Assembly: GCA_009698805.1 (NCBI GenBank)
Contig: WLPL01000004.1
Location: forward strand, 1 to 46,488
DNA: 46,488 bases
From: Actinomycetota bacterium
GTDB taxonomy: Bacteria > Actinomycetota > Actinomycetes > Actinomycetales > Microbacteriaceae
Direction of reading: 5' to 3'
Shown: positions 1 through 9,619 of the stretch, piece by piece
Layout of the letters: the number at the start of each line of letters is the position of its first letter
How positions within the stretch are numbered: position 1 is the first letter of the stretch
Notes under the pieces: model-generated
The model's database searches: none
Told to the model about the DNA's origin: nothing
The model's input: only the letters and a program-made list of their open reading frames with translations
Translations under genes and position numbers: made by a program

Positions 1-20
1 CACGTTGGTATTCTCCTCTC

Positions 21-308
21 ATGGAATTTCAGTTTCAAGCCCGCATTTTTGAATGGCGAGGTCCGGCCCCCTTCTACTTTGTGGCACTGCCAGATGACGT
101 CGCGACTTTTGTTGCGTCGATGGCAAACCAACTCACCTACGGTTGGGGCGTTATTCCGGTTAGCGCGACCATAGGCAAGACAACGTTTACAACCTCGATG
201 TTTCCTCGCGAGGGAGGCTACCTTTTGGGGCTAAAAGCGACCGTTCGTAGCACCGAAAATCTAAAACAAGGCGATGATATCGAGGTCAAGTTAGCGCTCA
301 ATATGTAG
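21..308 (+). CDS. DUF1905 domain-containing protein
   Basis: 95 aa ORF; ...FYFVALPDDVATFVAS...YGWGVIPVSATIGKTTFTTSMFPREGGYLLGLKATVR is typical of the DUF1905 family; TATTCT lies at -12..-7 of the ATG. Confidence 0.85.
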   Translation: MEFQFQARIFEWRGPAPFYFVALPDDVATFVASMANQLTYGWGVIPVSATIGKTTFTTSMFPREGGYLLGLKATVRSTENLKQGDDIEVKLALNM

Positions 309-339
309 GGTTTTGCGTCTAGAAGACTAAAGTTTACTT

Positions 340-2085
340 ATGGTTCTTCTGAAATGGATGATTAGCGCAGTCGCTGCTATCGCCTTGATGTTCGCGGCTC
401 TTCCGAGCCAGGCTGCCGCGACAATAGACACCCAATACGTCGAAGGAACAGATGAAGCCGCGGCCCTCTACAACCCGCTGGTGGTCAACCAACTAGACCT
501 GCAAATGCCTCAGAGCACGATCGATGGACTGAACGGCTCAACCAACTACTGGGGAAACGAAGGCCCATACCTCCCAGCTACGCTCTCGGGTGTAGTAAAT
601 GGCGTGCCATTCGCCGCCATGGAGGTCGGAGTTCACCTAAAGGGTGCATGGGGCTCTTGGAGAAACATCTATGGCAAGTCCGGATTCAAGGTCAAGATTG
701 ACTTCAAAAACAAGAACGCCTCTCTCTATGGAGTTACAAAGCTGACTCTCAACAACATGGTTCAAGACCACAGCTCGGTTCACGAGAGCATGGCCTATCG
801 CTTGTTTAGGTCGGTTGGGGTTCCGACCTCCAGAACCGGTTATGCAACGGTCAGAGTCAACGGGCAAAGTTACGGCCTTTACCTGAATCTTGAGACCGTA
901 GACACCAAACTGCTGAATCGTTGGGGAATCACCCCGACCCACATCTACAAGGGTGGTGTACCAAACTTCCCAGATCTTTACTCAGGAGACATTTATAAAT
1001 ACCAAATCAGTCAAGGCTCACTGACCGACACCTCAGATCTGCTCGCACTAACGCGGATTGTCGATCAAGGTAACGGGCCGAACTGGTTCTCGCGCATGTC
1101 TGCCGTGGCCGACCTCGAAGAAATGACGCTTGATTGGGCTGGCGAGAAATTTACCGGACACTGGGATGGCTACGTTAACAATCACAACAACTTCTTCGTG
1201 ATCTCTCGCCAAGACGGAAAATTCATCATGCTTCCTGCCGGAATGGACCAAACCTGGAACGGCGGGCTTGACTACAACAACGGTGCAACGCTAATTAGCC
1301 AGTGCCTTAACGACACGCAGTGCCTGGCTCTCTACCGCCAAGCTCTAGTCAAAGTGATTCACTCGGCCTCCGAGCTAAACCTGGTCCAGATGAACAGAAA
1401 CGTCTCCGCCGCGATTGACTCGGCGCTAAGAGCCGACACTCGCAAGGAGTTTGGTAACGGAGAGATCTCCGGAGGTCAGTCTGCCTCGCGCAACTTCATC
1501 ACAAACCAAATCTCAAGCGGGCTTCAGATGATTGCTCCTTACGATGCCACTTTGAAGACCTTCACAGCCGAGGGCTTCGAGCAAGTGGCGGTCAAAGACA
1601 CATTAACCGTTCCCTACGTCACTTCGAGCATTCAAGTAACCGGCCGGGCCTACTCGGCAAACGCAACTGTTACTCCAACAGAGGTTACCGCCCTGAAAGT
1701 CGGCTTGAATCAGCTCCAACTGACTGTTCACATCGGCGCCGCCAGTAAGAACTTCCAGGTCAAAGTTGTTCGCCGAGGTTTGTATACCAAGACTGCAAAC
1801 GTCGTCTTTGCCACCGGAAAATCGGCCCTGAACTCGGTTGCAATGAAGGCCGTGAAAGCTCTTGCCGCCTCCGCTAAGGATGGCCAAAATGCGGTTCTAA
1901 CCGTCAAAATGCAGAGACCTGCAAACATGACGTCGAAAAACGCTGCCTCATTGCTACGGGCAAGATATGCGGGAATCCAAACCGCTCTAAACAATGCGGG
2001 TATTACCCCGACGGCGGTGACCTTAGTTATCACGACGGTAAAGGGCACTAACACTTTGGCGCTCAGTATTAAATTCGAACGCTAA
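340..2085 (+). CDS. Secreted CotH-kinase family protein with C-terminal beta-sandwich and OmpA-like region
   Basis: Signal peptide (MVLLKWMISAVAAIALMFAALPSQAAA); CotH-like GVHLKGAWGSWRN..KSGFKVKIDF..LTLNNMVQDHSSVHESMAYRLFRSVGVPTSRTGYATVRVNGQSYGLYLNLETVD; C-terminal FATGKSALN...LLRARYAGIQTALNNAGI resembles OmpA-like motifs. Confidence 0.82.
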   Translation: MVLLKWMISAVAAIALMFAALPSQAAATIDTQYVEGTDEAAALYNPLVVNQLDLQMPQSTIDGLNGSTNYWGNEGPYLPATLSGVVNGVPFAAMEVGVHLKGAWGSWRNIYGKSGFKVKIDFKNKNASLYGVTKLTLNNMVQDHSSVHESMAYRLFRSVGVPTSRTGYATVRVNGQSYGLYLNLETVDTKLLNRWGITPTHIYKGGVPNFPDLYSGDIYKYQISQGSLTDTSDLLALTRIVDQGNGPNWFSRMSAVADLEEMTLDWAGEKFTGHWDGYVNNHNNFFVISRQDGKFIMLPAGMDQTWNGGLDYNNGATLISQCLNDTQCLALYRQALVKVIHSASELNLVQMNRNVSAAIDSALRADTRKEFGNGEISGGQSASRNFITNQISSGLQMIAPYDATLKTFTAEGFEQVAVKDTLTVPYVTSSIQVTGRAYSANATVTPTEVTALKVGLNQLQLTVHIGAASKNFQVKVVRRGLYTKTANVVFATGKSALNSVAMKAVKALAASAKDGQNAVLTVKMQRPANMTSKNAASLLRARYAGIQTALNNAGITPTAVTLVITTVKGTNTLALSIKFER

Positions 2086-2087
2086 AC

Positions 2088-2777
2088 ATGCAGCTCAGTG
2101 GCAGGCGATTCATAATTATTGGCGCTGGTGGAGCGTTTGGTCGGCTGATCAGCGAAGCGCTAATTGAACGTGGCGCAGCGGTTATCGGGACCGCGAGAAA
2201 CAACGTGTCTGCAGCGAATTTGCCCGAACACCTGAGCCAGAAGTTGCTGCTCGATCTCGAATCGCAAGAGTCCATGCAAGCGCTCGTCGACTACCTAACC
2301 TCGGCGGATGTTCAAATTGACGGAATAATCAACACCGCCGGACGCGTGGGCTTTGGTTCGATAGCAGAAACGGCGAGCGAAAATTCGCGCAGGTTGATGC
2401 AAATCAACCACTTCGGTCCATCGCAGGTGATCGCAGGGCTAATGCCTCAACTTGCCAAGTCGACCAACGAACCATTTGTGCTTTCAATCACCGGAGTGGT
2501 TGCCGAAAAGGTATTCCCCGGCATGGCTGCCTACACGACCAGCAAGACCGCCCACTCGACTTGGCTGAAAGCTCTGGCTCTGGAGGCTCGCCGTCAAAAG
2601 ATTCGCGTCATCGATACTCGCCCTGGTCACACCGAAACCGGTCTCGCCACTCGTCCCCTTTTCGGTACCGCTCCGGCTTTTGCTCAAGGAATGAGCCCGC
2701 AACACGTTGTGGACGTGATTATTAATGCCATCGAAAATGGAATAACCGAGCTCTCCAGCGACTCCTTCAATGCATGA
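2088..2777 (+). CDS. Short-chain dehydrogenase/reductase (SDR)
   Basis: GAGGAFGRLISEAL Rossmann motif, YTTSKTAHSTW active-site YxxxK; starts 2 nt after the CotH stop. Confidence 0.88.
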   Translation: MQLSGRRFIIIGAGGAFGRLISEALIERGAAVIGTARNNVSAANLPEHLSQKLLLDLESQESMQALVDYLTSADVQIDGIINTAGRVGFGSIAETASENSRRLMQINHFGPSQVIAGLMPQLAKSTNEPFVLSITGVVAEKVFPGMAAYTTSKTAHSTWLKALALEARRQKIRVIDTRPGHTETGLATRPLFGTAPAFAQGMSPQHVVDVIINAIENGITELSSDSFNA

Positions 2778-4234
2778 GTAAAAGCAAACTTTGCCTAGTC
2801 ACCGGCGCTTCCGGCTATATCGGAGGCCGCCTGATACCCGATCTTCTCGCTAAGGGTTACCGAGTCAGGGTTCTCGCGCGAAATGCACGAAGACTTCAAG
2901 AGCACTCTTGGGTCAAGCAAGTTGAAGTCATCGAGGGCGACGCATTCGAAACGAAAGTGGTCGAAAATGCCCTCAATGGCGTGGACGTTGCCTACTACCT
3001 GATGCACTCGCTGATGGAGAAGAACGACTTCGAGAGCCAAGAGATGAAGATGGCCGATATCTTCGGCAAAGCCGCATCAAAGCAAAAGGTCGGACGCATT
3101 GTTTACTTGGGCGGCATCGTGCCAGCCGAAGCCGAGCTATCGCCGCACATGAGCGCACGGGCAAACACTGGCAAAATACTCAGAGAGTCTGGAGTGCCGA
3201 CCCTGGAGCTTCGCGCCGGCATAGTCATTGGTTCGGGTTCTGCCTCTTTTGAGATGCTTCGCCACCTGACCGAACGTCTGCCTTTCATGATCACCCCTAA
3301 GTGGCTGAACATTCGCATTCAGCCGATCGCGGTTCGCGACGTTTTGCACTATCTGGTTGGGGCGGCGTCCGTAGACAAAAAAGTTAGCGGCTCGTTCGAC
3401 ATCGGTGGCCCAGACGTCTTCAGTTACAAAACCATGATGCAGAAGTATGCCGAGGCTGCCGGTTTGCGAAAGCGCATAATTGTGCCGGTGCCCGTCATGA
3501 CACCAAAACTTTCGAGCGGTTGGGTTGGGCTGGTCACACCTGTGCCCTACACCCTGGCCCGCAGGCTGGTTGCCAGCCTCAAAAACGAGGTGGTCGTCGG
3601 CGACGACCGAATTCGCAAACTGATTCCCGACCCAGAGGGCGGGCTAACCACATTCAAGCGCGCCGTCGAGCTCGCGCTCGTGCGAATCAAAGACAACCAG
3701 GTAGAAACGCGCTGGTCAGACGCCTCGATTCCCTGGACGCCAAGTGATCCGCTGCCAACAGACCCTCAGTGGGCCGGAGGCTCGGTTTACAAAGACGTGC
3801 GCAAACTCGACTCTAAAGACGCTCTAGACGTCGTCTGGAAGCGAATTGAGGCAATCGGTGGCGACAACGGCTACTCAACCGCGACCTGGGCGTGGGAGCT
3901 GCGCGGTCTTGCCGACAAAGTGACCGGCGGAGTAGGCCTGCGCCGTGGCAGACGCGACCCAGACCACCTTCAGGTCGGCGACGCCCTTGACTTCTGGCGA
4001 GTAGAAAAGGTCGACCGACCAAAGACCCTGAGACTCCGTGCCGAAATGCGAATGCCAGGTCTGGCTTGGCTCGAATTCGTAGTCGAACCAGACGCAAAAA
4101 CCGGTGGTTGCAAAATCACCCAGACCGCAACTTATGCGCCAAAGGGCCTAATGGGCCACCTCTACTGGTGGTCGGTCTGGCCGATGCACGGAATCGTGTT
4201 TCCGAGCATGATCCGACACATAGCCAGAGGCTAA
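2774..4234 (+). CDS. NAD(P)H-binding SDR-like protein with C-terminal DUF2867-type domain
   Basis: VTGASGYIGGRLIPDLLAKGYRVRVLARN N-terminus; C-terminal ...LRLRAEMRMPGLAWLEFVVEPD...YAPKGLMGHLYWWSVWPMH; ATGA overlap with the upstream SDR. Confidence 0.88.
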   Translation: MSKSKLCLVTGASGYIGGRLIPDLLAKGYRVRVLARNARRLQEHSWVKQVEVIEGDAFETKVVENALNGVDVAYYLMHSLMEKNDFESQEMKMADIFGKAASKQKVGRIVYLGGIVPAEAELSPHMSARANTGKILRESGVPTLELRAGIVIGSGSASFEMLRHLTERLPFMITPKWLNIRIQPIAVRDVLHYLVGAASVDKKVSGSFDIGGPDVFSYKTMMQKYAEAAGLRKRIIVPVPVMTPKLSSGWVGLVTPVPYTLARRLVASLKNEVVVGDDRIRKLIPDPEGGLTTFKRAVELALVRIKDNQVETRWSDASIPWTPSDPLPTDPQWAGGSVYKDVRKLDSKDALDVVWKRIEAIGGDNGYSTATWAWELRGLADKVTGGVGLRRGRRDPDHLQVGDALDFWRVEKVDRPKTLRLRAEMRMPGLAWLEFVVEPDAKTGGCKITQTATYAPKGLMGHLYWWSVWPMHGIVFPSMIRHIARG

Positions 4235-5088
4235 ATAACTAGAACTAGAGTTCCGGCGACCATAACGGCCAAACCGATCAACCCGCGCTTCGAAACCTTC
4301 TCGCCAAGCACAAAGTAGGCGAGCACTGCGGCAAAGACGATGCTCAGTTTGTCGATGGGCGCTACCAAACTCACCTGACCGAGCTTCAAAGCACCAAAGT
4401 AGCAAAGCCACGATGCACCGGTGGCCAGGCCGCTGAGCCCCAAGAAAACATAGTCGCGTCGACCCAAACTGGCTCGACCCTTAAACTCCCCCCTAGACCA
4501 TGCGATTCCCGCTGCGAAGACCACGACGACGACGGTACGCAAGGCTGTAGCCAGAGTTGAATCGACCGAGTCAAGCGCTGCCTTTGCAAGCAAGGTCGTG
4601 GCAACCGCAAAAGCTATCGAGCCAATCGCCCATGGCAGCCAAGCGAGTGACTCAGATAGAAACCCGCCTCTTTGCCAAACCAGGATCAGCGTTCCAACAA
4701 ACACCAACACCAAACCAACCAACTTGAAAGCCAAGTTATTAGCCTCACCAAAAAAGGCGATGGCAAACAAACCGGTGAACAGCAGCGAGGTGCGGTCAAT
4801 CGCTACCACTTGGGCAACGCGTCCGAGTTTTAGCGCCTTGAAATACATCAGCCAAGAGGCTCCCGTGGCAAGACCAGAAAGAGCGATGGCTATAAGAGCT
4901 CCGGCGCTTAGCGAAACAAGTTCAGAACCGACACCACTTACCAAAACCAAAACCCAGGCAAGCAAAAGTGCAACGGCCGAGCGAATAGCCGTGGCCAGGT
5001 TGCTCGGCACGCTGGCCATGCCGCGCTTACCAAGCACCGAGACGAAGCCGGCGAAGATTGCGCTACAAAGCGAGAGGATTAGCCACAC
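4231..5088 (-). CDS. EamA/DMT-family transporter, two tandem EamA domains
   Basis: Two repeats of GLATGASWLxYFxALKLGxVxxVxxID; hydrophobic; GTG start with TAGAGT at -12..-7. Confidence 0.85.
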   Translation of the reverse strand: MWLILSLCSAIFAGFVSVLGKRGMASVPSNLATAIRSAVALLLAWVLVLVSGVGSELVSLSAGALIAIALSGLATGASWLMYFKALKLGRVAQVVAIDRTSLLFTGLFAIAFFGEANNLAFKLVGLVLVFVGTLILVWQRGGFLSESLAWLPWAIGSIAFAVATTLLAKAALDSVDSTLATALRTVVVVVFAAGIAWSRGEFKGRASLGRRDYVFLGLSGLATGASWLCYFGALKLGQVSLVAPIDKLSIVFAAVLAYFVLGEKVSKRGLIGLAVMVAGTLVLVI

Positions 5089-5127
5089 AGGGCAACTCTA
5101 CGCAAGTGAATAACTTAGACTCGCGAC

Positions 5128-6975
5128 ATGAGTATGCACGGTGGCGGACCAATGGGTCGATTTTCTACAGACCCAGAAAAAATCAAGGCCAGAAACGCCG
5201 AAGCTCCAAAGATTGAGCACCTGGTTCGCCGCATAGCTGAACTCTTTTCGCCATACAAAAAGCCACTAGCACTTGTGATTTTGCTGATCCTCGTTTCGGC
5301 AAGCCTTTCGGTTCTGCCACCCCTACTCATCCAGGGCGCCTTCAACCAGGGTCTGTTCCCGAAGAACGGCAAGCCCGATCTGGGCTTCTTGACCACGATG
5401 GTCTTTACGATGATCGGCATCTGGTTACTGGCAGCGTCACTCGGTGTTTGGCAAACCTACCTAACCGCCAGCGTCGGCAACAAAGTGACCGGCTCCCTAC
5501 GCGTCCGGATGTTTGCTCACCTGCAGTCGATGGAACTCGCCTTCTTCACCAAAACTAAGACCGGTGCAATTCAGTCGCGCCTCTCAAACGATGTCGGTGG
5601 CGTCGCTGGCGTTCTAAGCAACACGATTTCGAGCATTCTCGGTAGCTCGGTAACCGTGCTCGCCTCGATGACGGCCATGTTGCTTTTGAGTTGGCAGTTG
5701 ACCATCGTTGCCCTGATCATGCTCCCACTCATGGTCTTCCTTCAGCGCCGAGTTGGTCAGGTGCGAGCCAAGATCGCCAGCAAAACCCAGGACTCACTGA
5801 GCGAGATGTCTTCGATCACCCAAGAGTCGCTGGGCGTCAGCGGCATCTTGCTTTCGAAGAGCTTCGGACGCCAGGCCAGCGAGGTAGCCCGATACGAAGC
5901 CGAAAACAAGAACCAGATCTCCCTTCAGGTTCGTCAAACCATGAGCGGGCAAGCGTTCTTTGCAACGGTTCAGGTTTTCATGTCTTCGATTCCAGCGGTT
6001 ATTTACCTGTGTGCCGGCTTGCTGATTCTTCACGAGGACGTGCTCTCGATCGGAACAATTGTCGCCTTCACCACCGCCCAATCGAGACTCTTGTTCCCGA
6101 TGATGAATCTGCTCCAGGTGAGCCTGGACCTGCAAACCTCGCAGGCTCTGTTCGCCAGAATCTTCGAATACTTCGACTTCAAACCCCAGGTGACCAACCC
6201 GAAGAAGCCAAAGCCCGTCAACCCCAAGAAGCTAGGCGAAATTTCCTTCGAAAACGTCACCTTTAGTTACCCAGAGGCCGGCGAAAAGGCCTCGAACACC
6301 CTCACCAAGATTTCATTTGCCGTCAAGCCCGGCCAATACGTTGCCCTAGTTGGCGCTTCGGGTTCTGGGAAGACCACAATCAGCTATCTAATCCCCCGGT
6401 TCTATGACGCCACCTCTGGTTCAATCAAGTTCTCAGGAGTCGACGTCCGAGATTTAAATCAGGAAGAACTGATTCAAAACATTGGCATCGTGAACCAGGA
6501 AACCTACCTGTTCTACGACACCATTCGCGAAAACCTCGCCTACGCAAAGCCGAATGCCACCCAAGAAGAGATCGAAGCCGCGGCCAAGGCTGCCAACATT
6601 CACGACGTGATCATGAGCTTCCCAAAAGGCTACGAAACCATGGTCGGCGAACGCGGTTACCGCCTCAGTGGTGGCGAGAAGCAGCGCATCGCAATCGCCC
6701 GAGTGCTGCTCAAAGACCCGCCGGTAGTCATCTTGGACGAAGCAACAAGTGCGATGGACACAAACTCCGAGCGAATCGTGCAAGCCACACTCGACGCCGC
6801 CACCGCCAATCGAACCACGATCGCCATCGCGCACCGGCTATCGACAGTTGTGAACGCAAACGTGATCTTGGTAATTGACCACGGCAAGATTGTTGAACGC
6901 GGAACCCACAGCGAGCTACTCAAGCTCAAAGGTGTTTACTCACGCCTTGTTAAATCGCAAAACACGCTGAAATAG
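5128..6975 (+). CDS. ABC transporter, fused permease and ATP-binding domains
   Basis: Walker A GASGSGKTT, signature LSGGEKQRIAIARV, Walker B VVILDEATSAMD; N-terminal transmembrane domain. Confidence 0.95.
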   Translation: MSMHGGGPMGRFSTDPEKIKARNAEAPKIEHLVRRIAELFSPYKKPLALVILLILVSASLSVLPPLLIQGAFNQGLFPKNGKPDLGFLTTMVFTMIGIWLLAASLGVWQTYLTASVGNKVTGSLRVRMFAHLQSMELAFFTKTKTGAIQSRLSNDVGGVAGVLSNTISSILGSSVTVLASMTAMLLLSWQLTIVALIMLPLMVFLQRRVGQVRAKIASKTQDSLSEMSSITQESLGVSGILLSKSFGRQASEVARYEAENKNQISLQVRQTMSGQAFFATVQVFMSSIPAVIYLCAGLLILHEDVLSIGTIVAFTTAQSRLLFPMMNLLQVSLDLQTSQALFARIFEYFDFKPQVTNPKKPKPVNPKKLGEISFENVTFSYPEAGEKASNTLTKISFAVKPGQYVALVGASGSGKTTISYLIPRFYDATSGSIKFSGVDVRDLNQEELIQNIGIVNQETYLFYDTIRENLAYAKPNATQEEIEAAAKAANIHDVIMSFPKGYETMVGERGYRLSGGEKQRIAIARVLLKDPPVVILDEATSAMDTNSERIVQATLDAATANRTTIAIAHRLSTVVNANVILVIDHGKIVERGTHSELLKLKGVYSRLVKSQNTLK

Positions 6976-7536
6976 AACTGCTACGACAACCCCAGCCAAC
7001 ACGTCCCAGATGATGTGCTGGTGAACAAACAGGGTCGAAGCGCAAACAAGCACCAGCCAAACCTGAAGCGCTAGGTATTTTCGCCAACCGGCGATAGCCC
7101 CGAGCGTCAGGATCGCAATCACGCTGAGAGTCACGTGATTTGACGGGAAGGTGTTGATCGGCTCGTCCAACTTCCAAACCAAGTCGCGGAGCAGAACGGT
7201 AAAAACATCTGAGCCGGCTAGTTTCGGGCGAACCAAAGTTGCCGGGACTACCAGGTAGAGGACGTTGAGAATCATCTGGGCGACAAACACTGTCAACCCA
7301 AAAATCTTGAACCGGTGCGCGTCTTTCCAAAGAATCCAGGGCAGAACCACGAACAGGATCGGCAAGAACGAAAGGTACGGAATCACAAAGATTGGGATCA
7401 CTGGAATCTGTTTATCCAGGGGCATCGAGATGTCGATTAGGCGGCTGCGGCCAATGTGGTTCAAAACCTCATAGGTTCCGACGGCCAGGGCGAGGTAGAG
7501 AACGCCGAGCCAGTGCTGCTGAGTCATTTTTCTCAC
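6940..7536 (-). CDS. PAP2-superfamily phosphatase (membrane)
   Basis: FPSNHVTLSV ... HQHIIWDVLAG PAP2-like motifs; GTG start with TAGCCT at -12..-7. Confidence 0.78.
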   Translation of the reverse strand: MRKMTQQHWLGVLYLALAVGTYEVLNHIGRSRLIDISMPLDKQIPVIPIFVIPYLSFLPILFVVLPWILWKDAHRFKIFGLTVFVAQMILNVLYLVVPATLVRPKLAGSDVFTVLLRDLVWKLDEPINTFPSNHVTLSVIAILTLGAIAGWRKYLALQVWLVLVCASTLFVHQHIIWDVLAGVVVAVLFQRVLRFNKA

Positions 7537-7646
7537 GCTAGTAGGCTAATGCCCCAAGCCCGTCTATGTATGCGCGGTACTTCAAAGAACACCCATTCAA
7601 CGCGAGTTTCAACCGCACAGTTGTTCTTTCGCTTTATAAGCCGTAT

Positions 7647-8720
7647 CTACACGTTAAAACGGAACTCGACCACGTCGCCATCTTTCATGACGTAGTCCTT
7701 GCCTTCCATTCGAACCTTGCCGGCCGCCTTGGCGTCATGCATCGAGCCGGCTGCGTCCAAGTCGTCGAATGACACGATTTCGGCCTTGATGAATCCGCGC
7801 TCGAAGTCGGTGTGAATCACTCCGGCAGCGGCAGGCGCCTTCCAACCCTGACGAATCGTCCAGGCGCGAGCCTCTTTAGGGCCTGCGGTTAGGTAGGTCT
7901 GCAAACCAAGAGTCTTGAAGCCAACGTGCGCTAGCTGGTCGAGGCCACTCTCGTCTTGACCAAGGCTGGCTAGAAGCTCGTTCGCCTCTTCGGCGCTGAG
8001 GTCGATTAGCTCGCTCTCAACCTTCGCGTCTAGAAACACTGCTTCGGCCGGGGCAACTAGATCGGCGAGCGCCTTTTTCTTCGCTGGGTCGGTGAGGATT
8101 CCTTCGTCCACGTTGAAAACGTAGAGAATCTTCTTGGCGGTCAGGAGACCAAGTTCTTTGATCGGCTCAAGATCGATGCTTGAAGCGCTAAGCGGCTTGC
8201 CTTCGTTGAGCACCCTCAGAGCTGCGTCAACGGTTTCAAGGGCGATGGGTTCCATCTTCTTGCCCTTGACCTCCTTCTCGATTCGGTTGCGCGCCTTCTC
8301 GAGGGTTTGGATGTCGGCGAGCGCCAACTCGGTGTTGATGGTTTCGATGTCGCTCGACGCGTCCACCTTGCCTTCGACGTGAATGACATCTGGATCGCTG
8401 AAACCACGAACCACCTGCGCGATGGCGTCGGCTTCACGAATATTGGCCAGGAACTGGTTGCCGAGACCCTCACCCTCAGAAGCACCTCGGACGATGCCTG
8501 CGATGTCGACGAAAGAGACGGGAGCTGGCAGCAACCGCTCAGAGCCGAAAATCTCGGCGAGACGGTTGAGTCGTGGGTCTGGCAGGTTCACCACACCGAC
8601 ATTTGGCTCAATCGTTGCGAACGGATAGTTAGCCGCAAGAACGTTGTTTTTGGTCAGTGCATTGAAGAGGGTCGACTTGCCTACGTTAGGGAGACCGACG
8701 ATACCGATAGTTAGAGCCAT
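7647..8720 (-). CDS. ychF: Redox-regulated ATPase YchF (Obg-family GTPase fold)
   Basis: [45 protein letters not shown]-terminal TGS-like [35 protein letters not shown]. Confidence 0.97.
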   Translation of the reverse strand: MALTIGIVGLPNVGKSTLFNALTKNNVLAANYPFATIEPNVGVVNLPDPRLNRLAEIFGSERLLPAPVSFVDIAGIVRGASEGEGLGNQFLANIREADAIAQVVRGFSDPDVIHVEGKVDASSDIETINTELALADIQTLEKARNRIEKEVKGKKMEPIALETVDAALRVLNEGKPLSASSIDLEPIKELGLLTAKKILYVFNVDEGILTDPAKKKALADLVAPAEAVFLDAKVESELIDLSAEEANELLASLGQDESGLDQLAHVGFKTLGLQTYLTAGPKEARAWTIRQGWKAPAAAGVIHTDFERGFIKAEIVSFDDLDAAGSMHDAKAAGKVRMEGKDYVMKDGDVVEFRFNV

Positions 8721-8740
8721 TTCAAGAGTTTAATTGACCT

Positions 8741-9307
8741 ATGCCTCTGGACTTCACCACCATCGACTTTGAAACGGCGAACAACTCGCCGGCTTCGCCC
8801 TGCGCGGTTGGTTTGGTGAAGGTTCGAGACGGTCAAATCGTGGACGAATTCATGGCGAGTTTTATGCCTCCGCAACCTCACGACTGGTTTCAAGATGCCA
8901 ACATTCGGATTCACGGTATCAAGCGTTCGGATGTCGAAGACGGCCACACCTGGAGCGAGATCCTTCCGTTGATGCTTCAGTTCATTGAGGGTGATGTTCT
9001 GATTGCCCACAATGCTTCGTTCGACATGGGAGTTCTGAAGTCATCTGCCGATGCGATCAGCTTTGAGTTGCCGAAGATTCACTACGGTTGTTCGCTTTTG
9101 GTTTCGCGAAAGGTCTACCACCTCGAGTCATACCGGCTGAATGCGGTGGCCTATGCGATCGGTCACGAAGAGTTCGACCACCACGATGCACTTGCCGATG
9201 CCGATGCTTGTGCTCGAATCATGATTCACGCGGCAAAACGTCAAGGGGCCGAAGATCTGGTTGCACTTTTGGCTTCGGCTAACCAGCTGGTGAAGTCTCT
9301 CAACTAA
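8741..9307 (+). CDS. DEDDh 3'-5' exonuclease (DnaQ/epsilon-like)
   Basis: FTTIDFETANNSPASPCAVGLVKV exo I, LIAHNASFDMGVL exo II, HDALADADACA exo III. Confidence 0.92.
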   Translation: MPLDFTTIDFETANNSPASPCAVGLVKVRDGQIVDEFMASFMPPQPHDWFQDANIRIHGIKRSDVEDGHTWSEILPLMLQFIEGDVLIAHNASFDMGVLKSSADAISFELPKIHYGCSLLVSRKVYHLESYRLNAVAYAIGHEEFDHHDALADADACARIMIHAAKRQGAEDLVALLASANQLVKSLN

Positions 9308-9337
9308 AAAGTCGCACCCGCATGCCAAGGTAGTGAC

Positions 9338-9619
9338 ATGGATCTAGACATCATTTTTATTATTTTGGTTTGCGTGCCTTCGGGCTGGTTTATTGGTCGT
9401 TACTTGGACGACGATGACGGTGACTTTGTCCCAAAAATGTCGGTAGTTGCTGGCAGAGTTTGGTCATGGACTTCTTTACGTATCTCATCGTTGGCATCAT
9501 CGTTGGCTCGGTTCTGGGCTTCTTTATTGGCAAATCGAGAGTCAAGACCGTTGCGTCTGACGACTCGGCCGTTCGCTTACTCAATGAACAGCTGGCCGAA
9601 GCAAAGCGGGAGCGCCTAG
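9338..9619 (+). CDS. Possible small TM-peptide ORF upstream of and overlapping rmuC (or N-terminal part of a frameshifted RmuC)
   Basis: SD-like AAGG 7 nt before ATG; MDLDIIFIILVCVPSGWFIGRYLDDDDGD is a plausible TM start; the rest overlaps rmuC in another frame and is low-complexity. Confidence 0.35.
   Translation: MDLDIIFIILVCVPSGWFIGRYLDDDDGDFVPKMSVVAGRVWSWTSLRISSLASSLARFWASLLANRESRPLRLTTRPFAYSMNSWPKQSGSA

Noticed and set aside
4598-5113. 171-aa plus-strand ORF
   Set aside because: Antisense shadow of the EamA transporter with low-complexity composition.
5691-6266. 191-aa ORF inside the ABC transporter gene
   Set aside because: Alternative frame of a strongly recognisable ABC transporter; no domain.
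7584-7629. AAAGAAC...GTTCTTT inverted repeat between PAP2 and ychF
   Set aside because: 7-bp arms 32 bp apart, no T-run or other support; could be chance.
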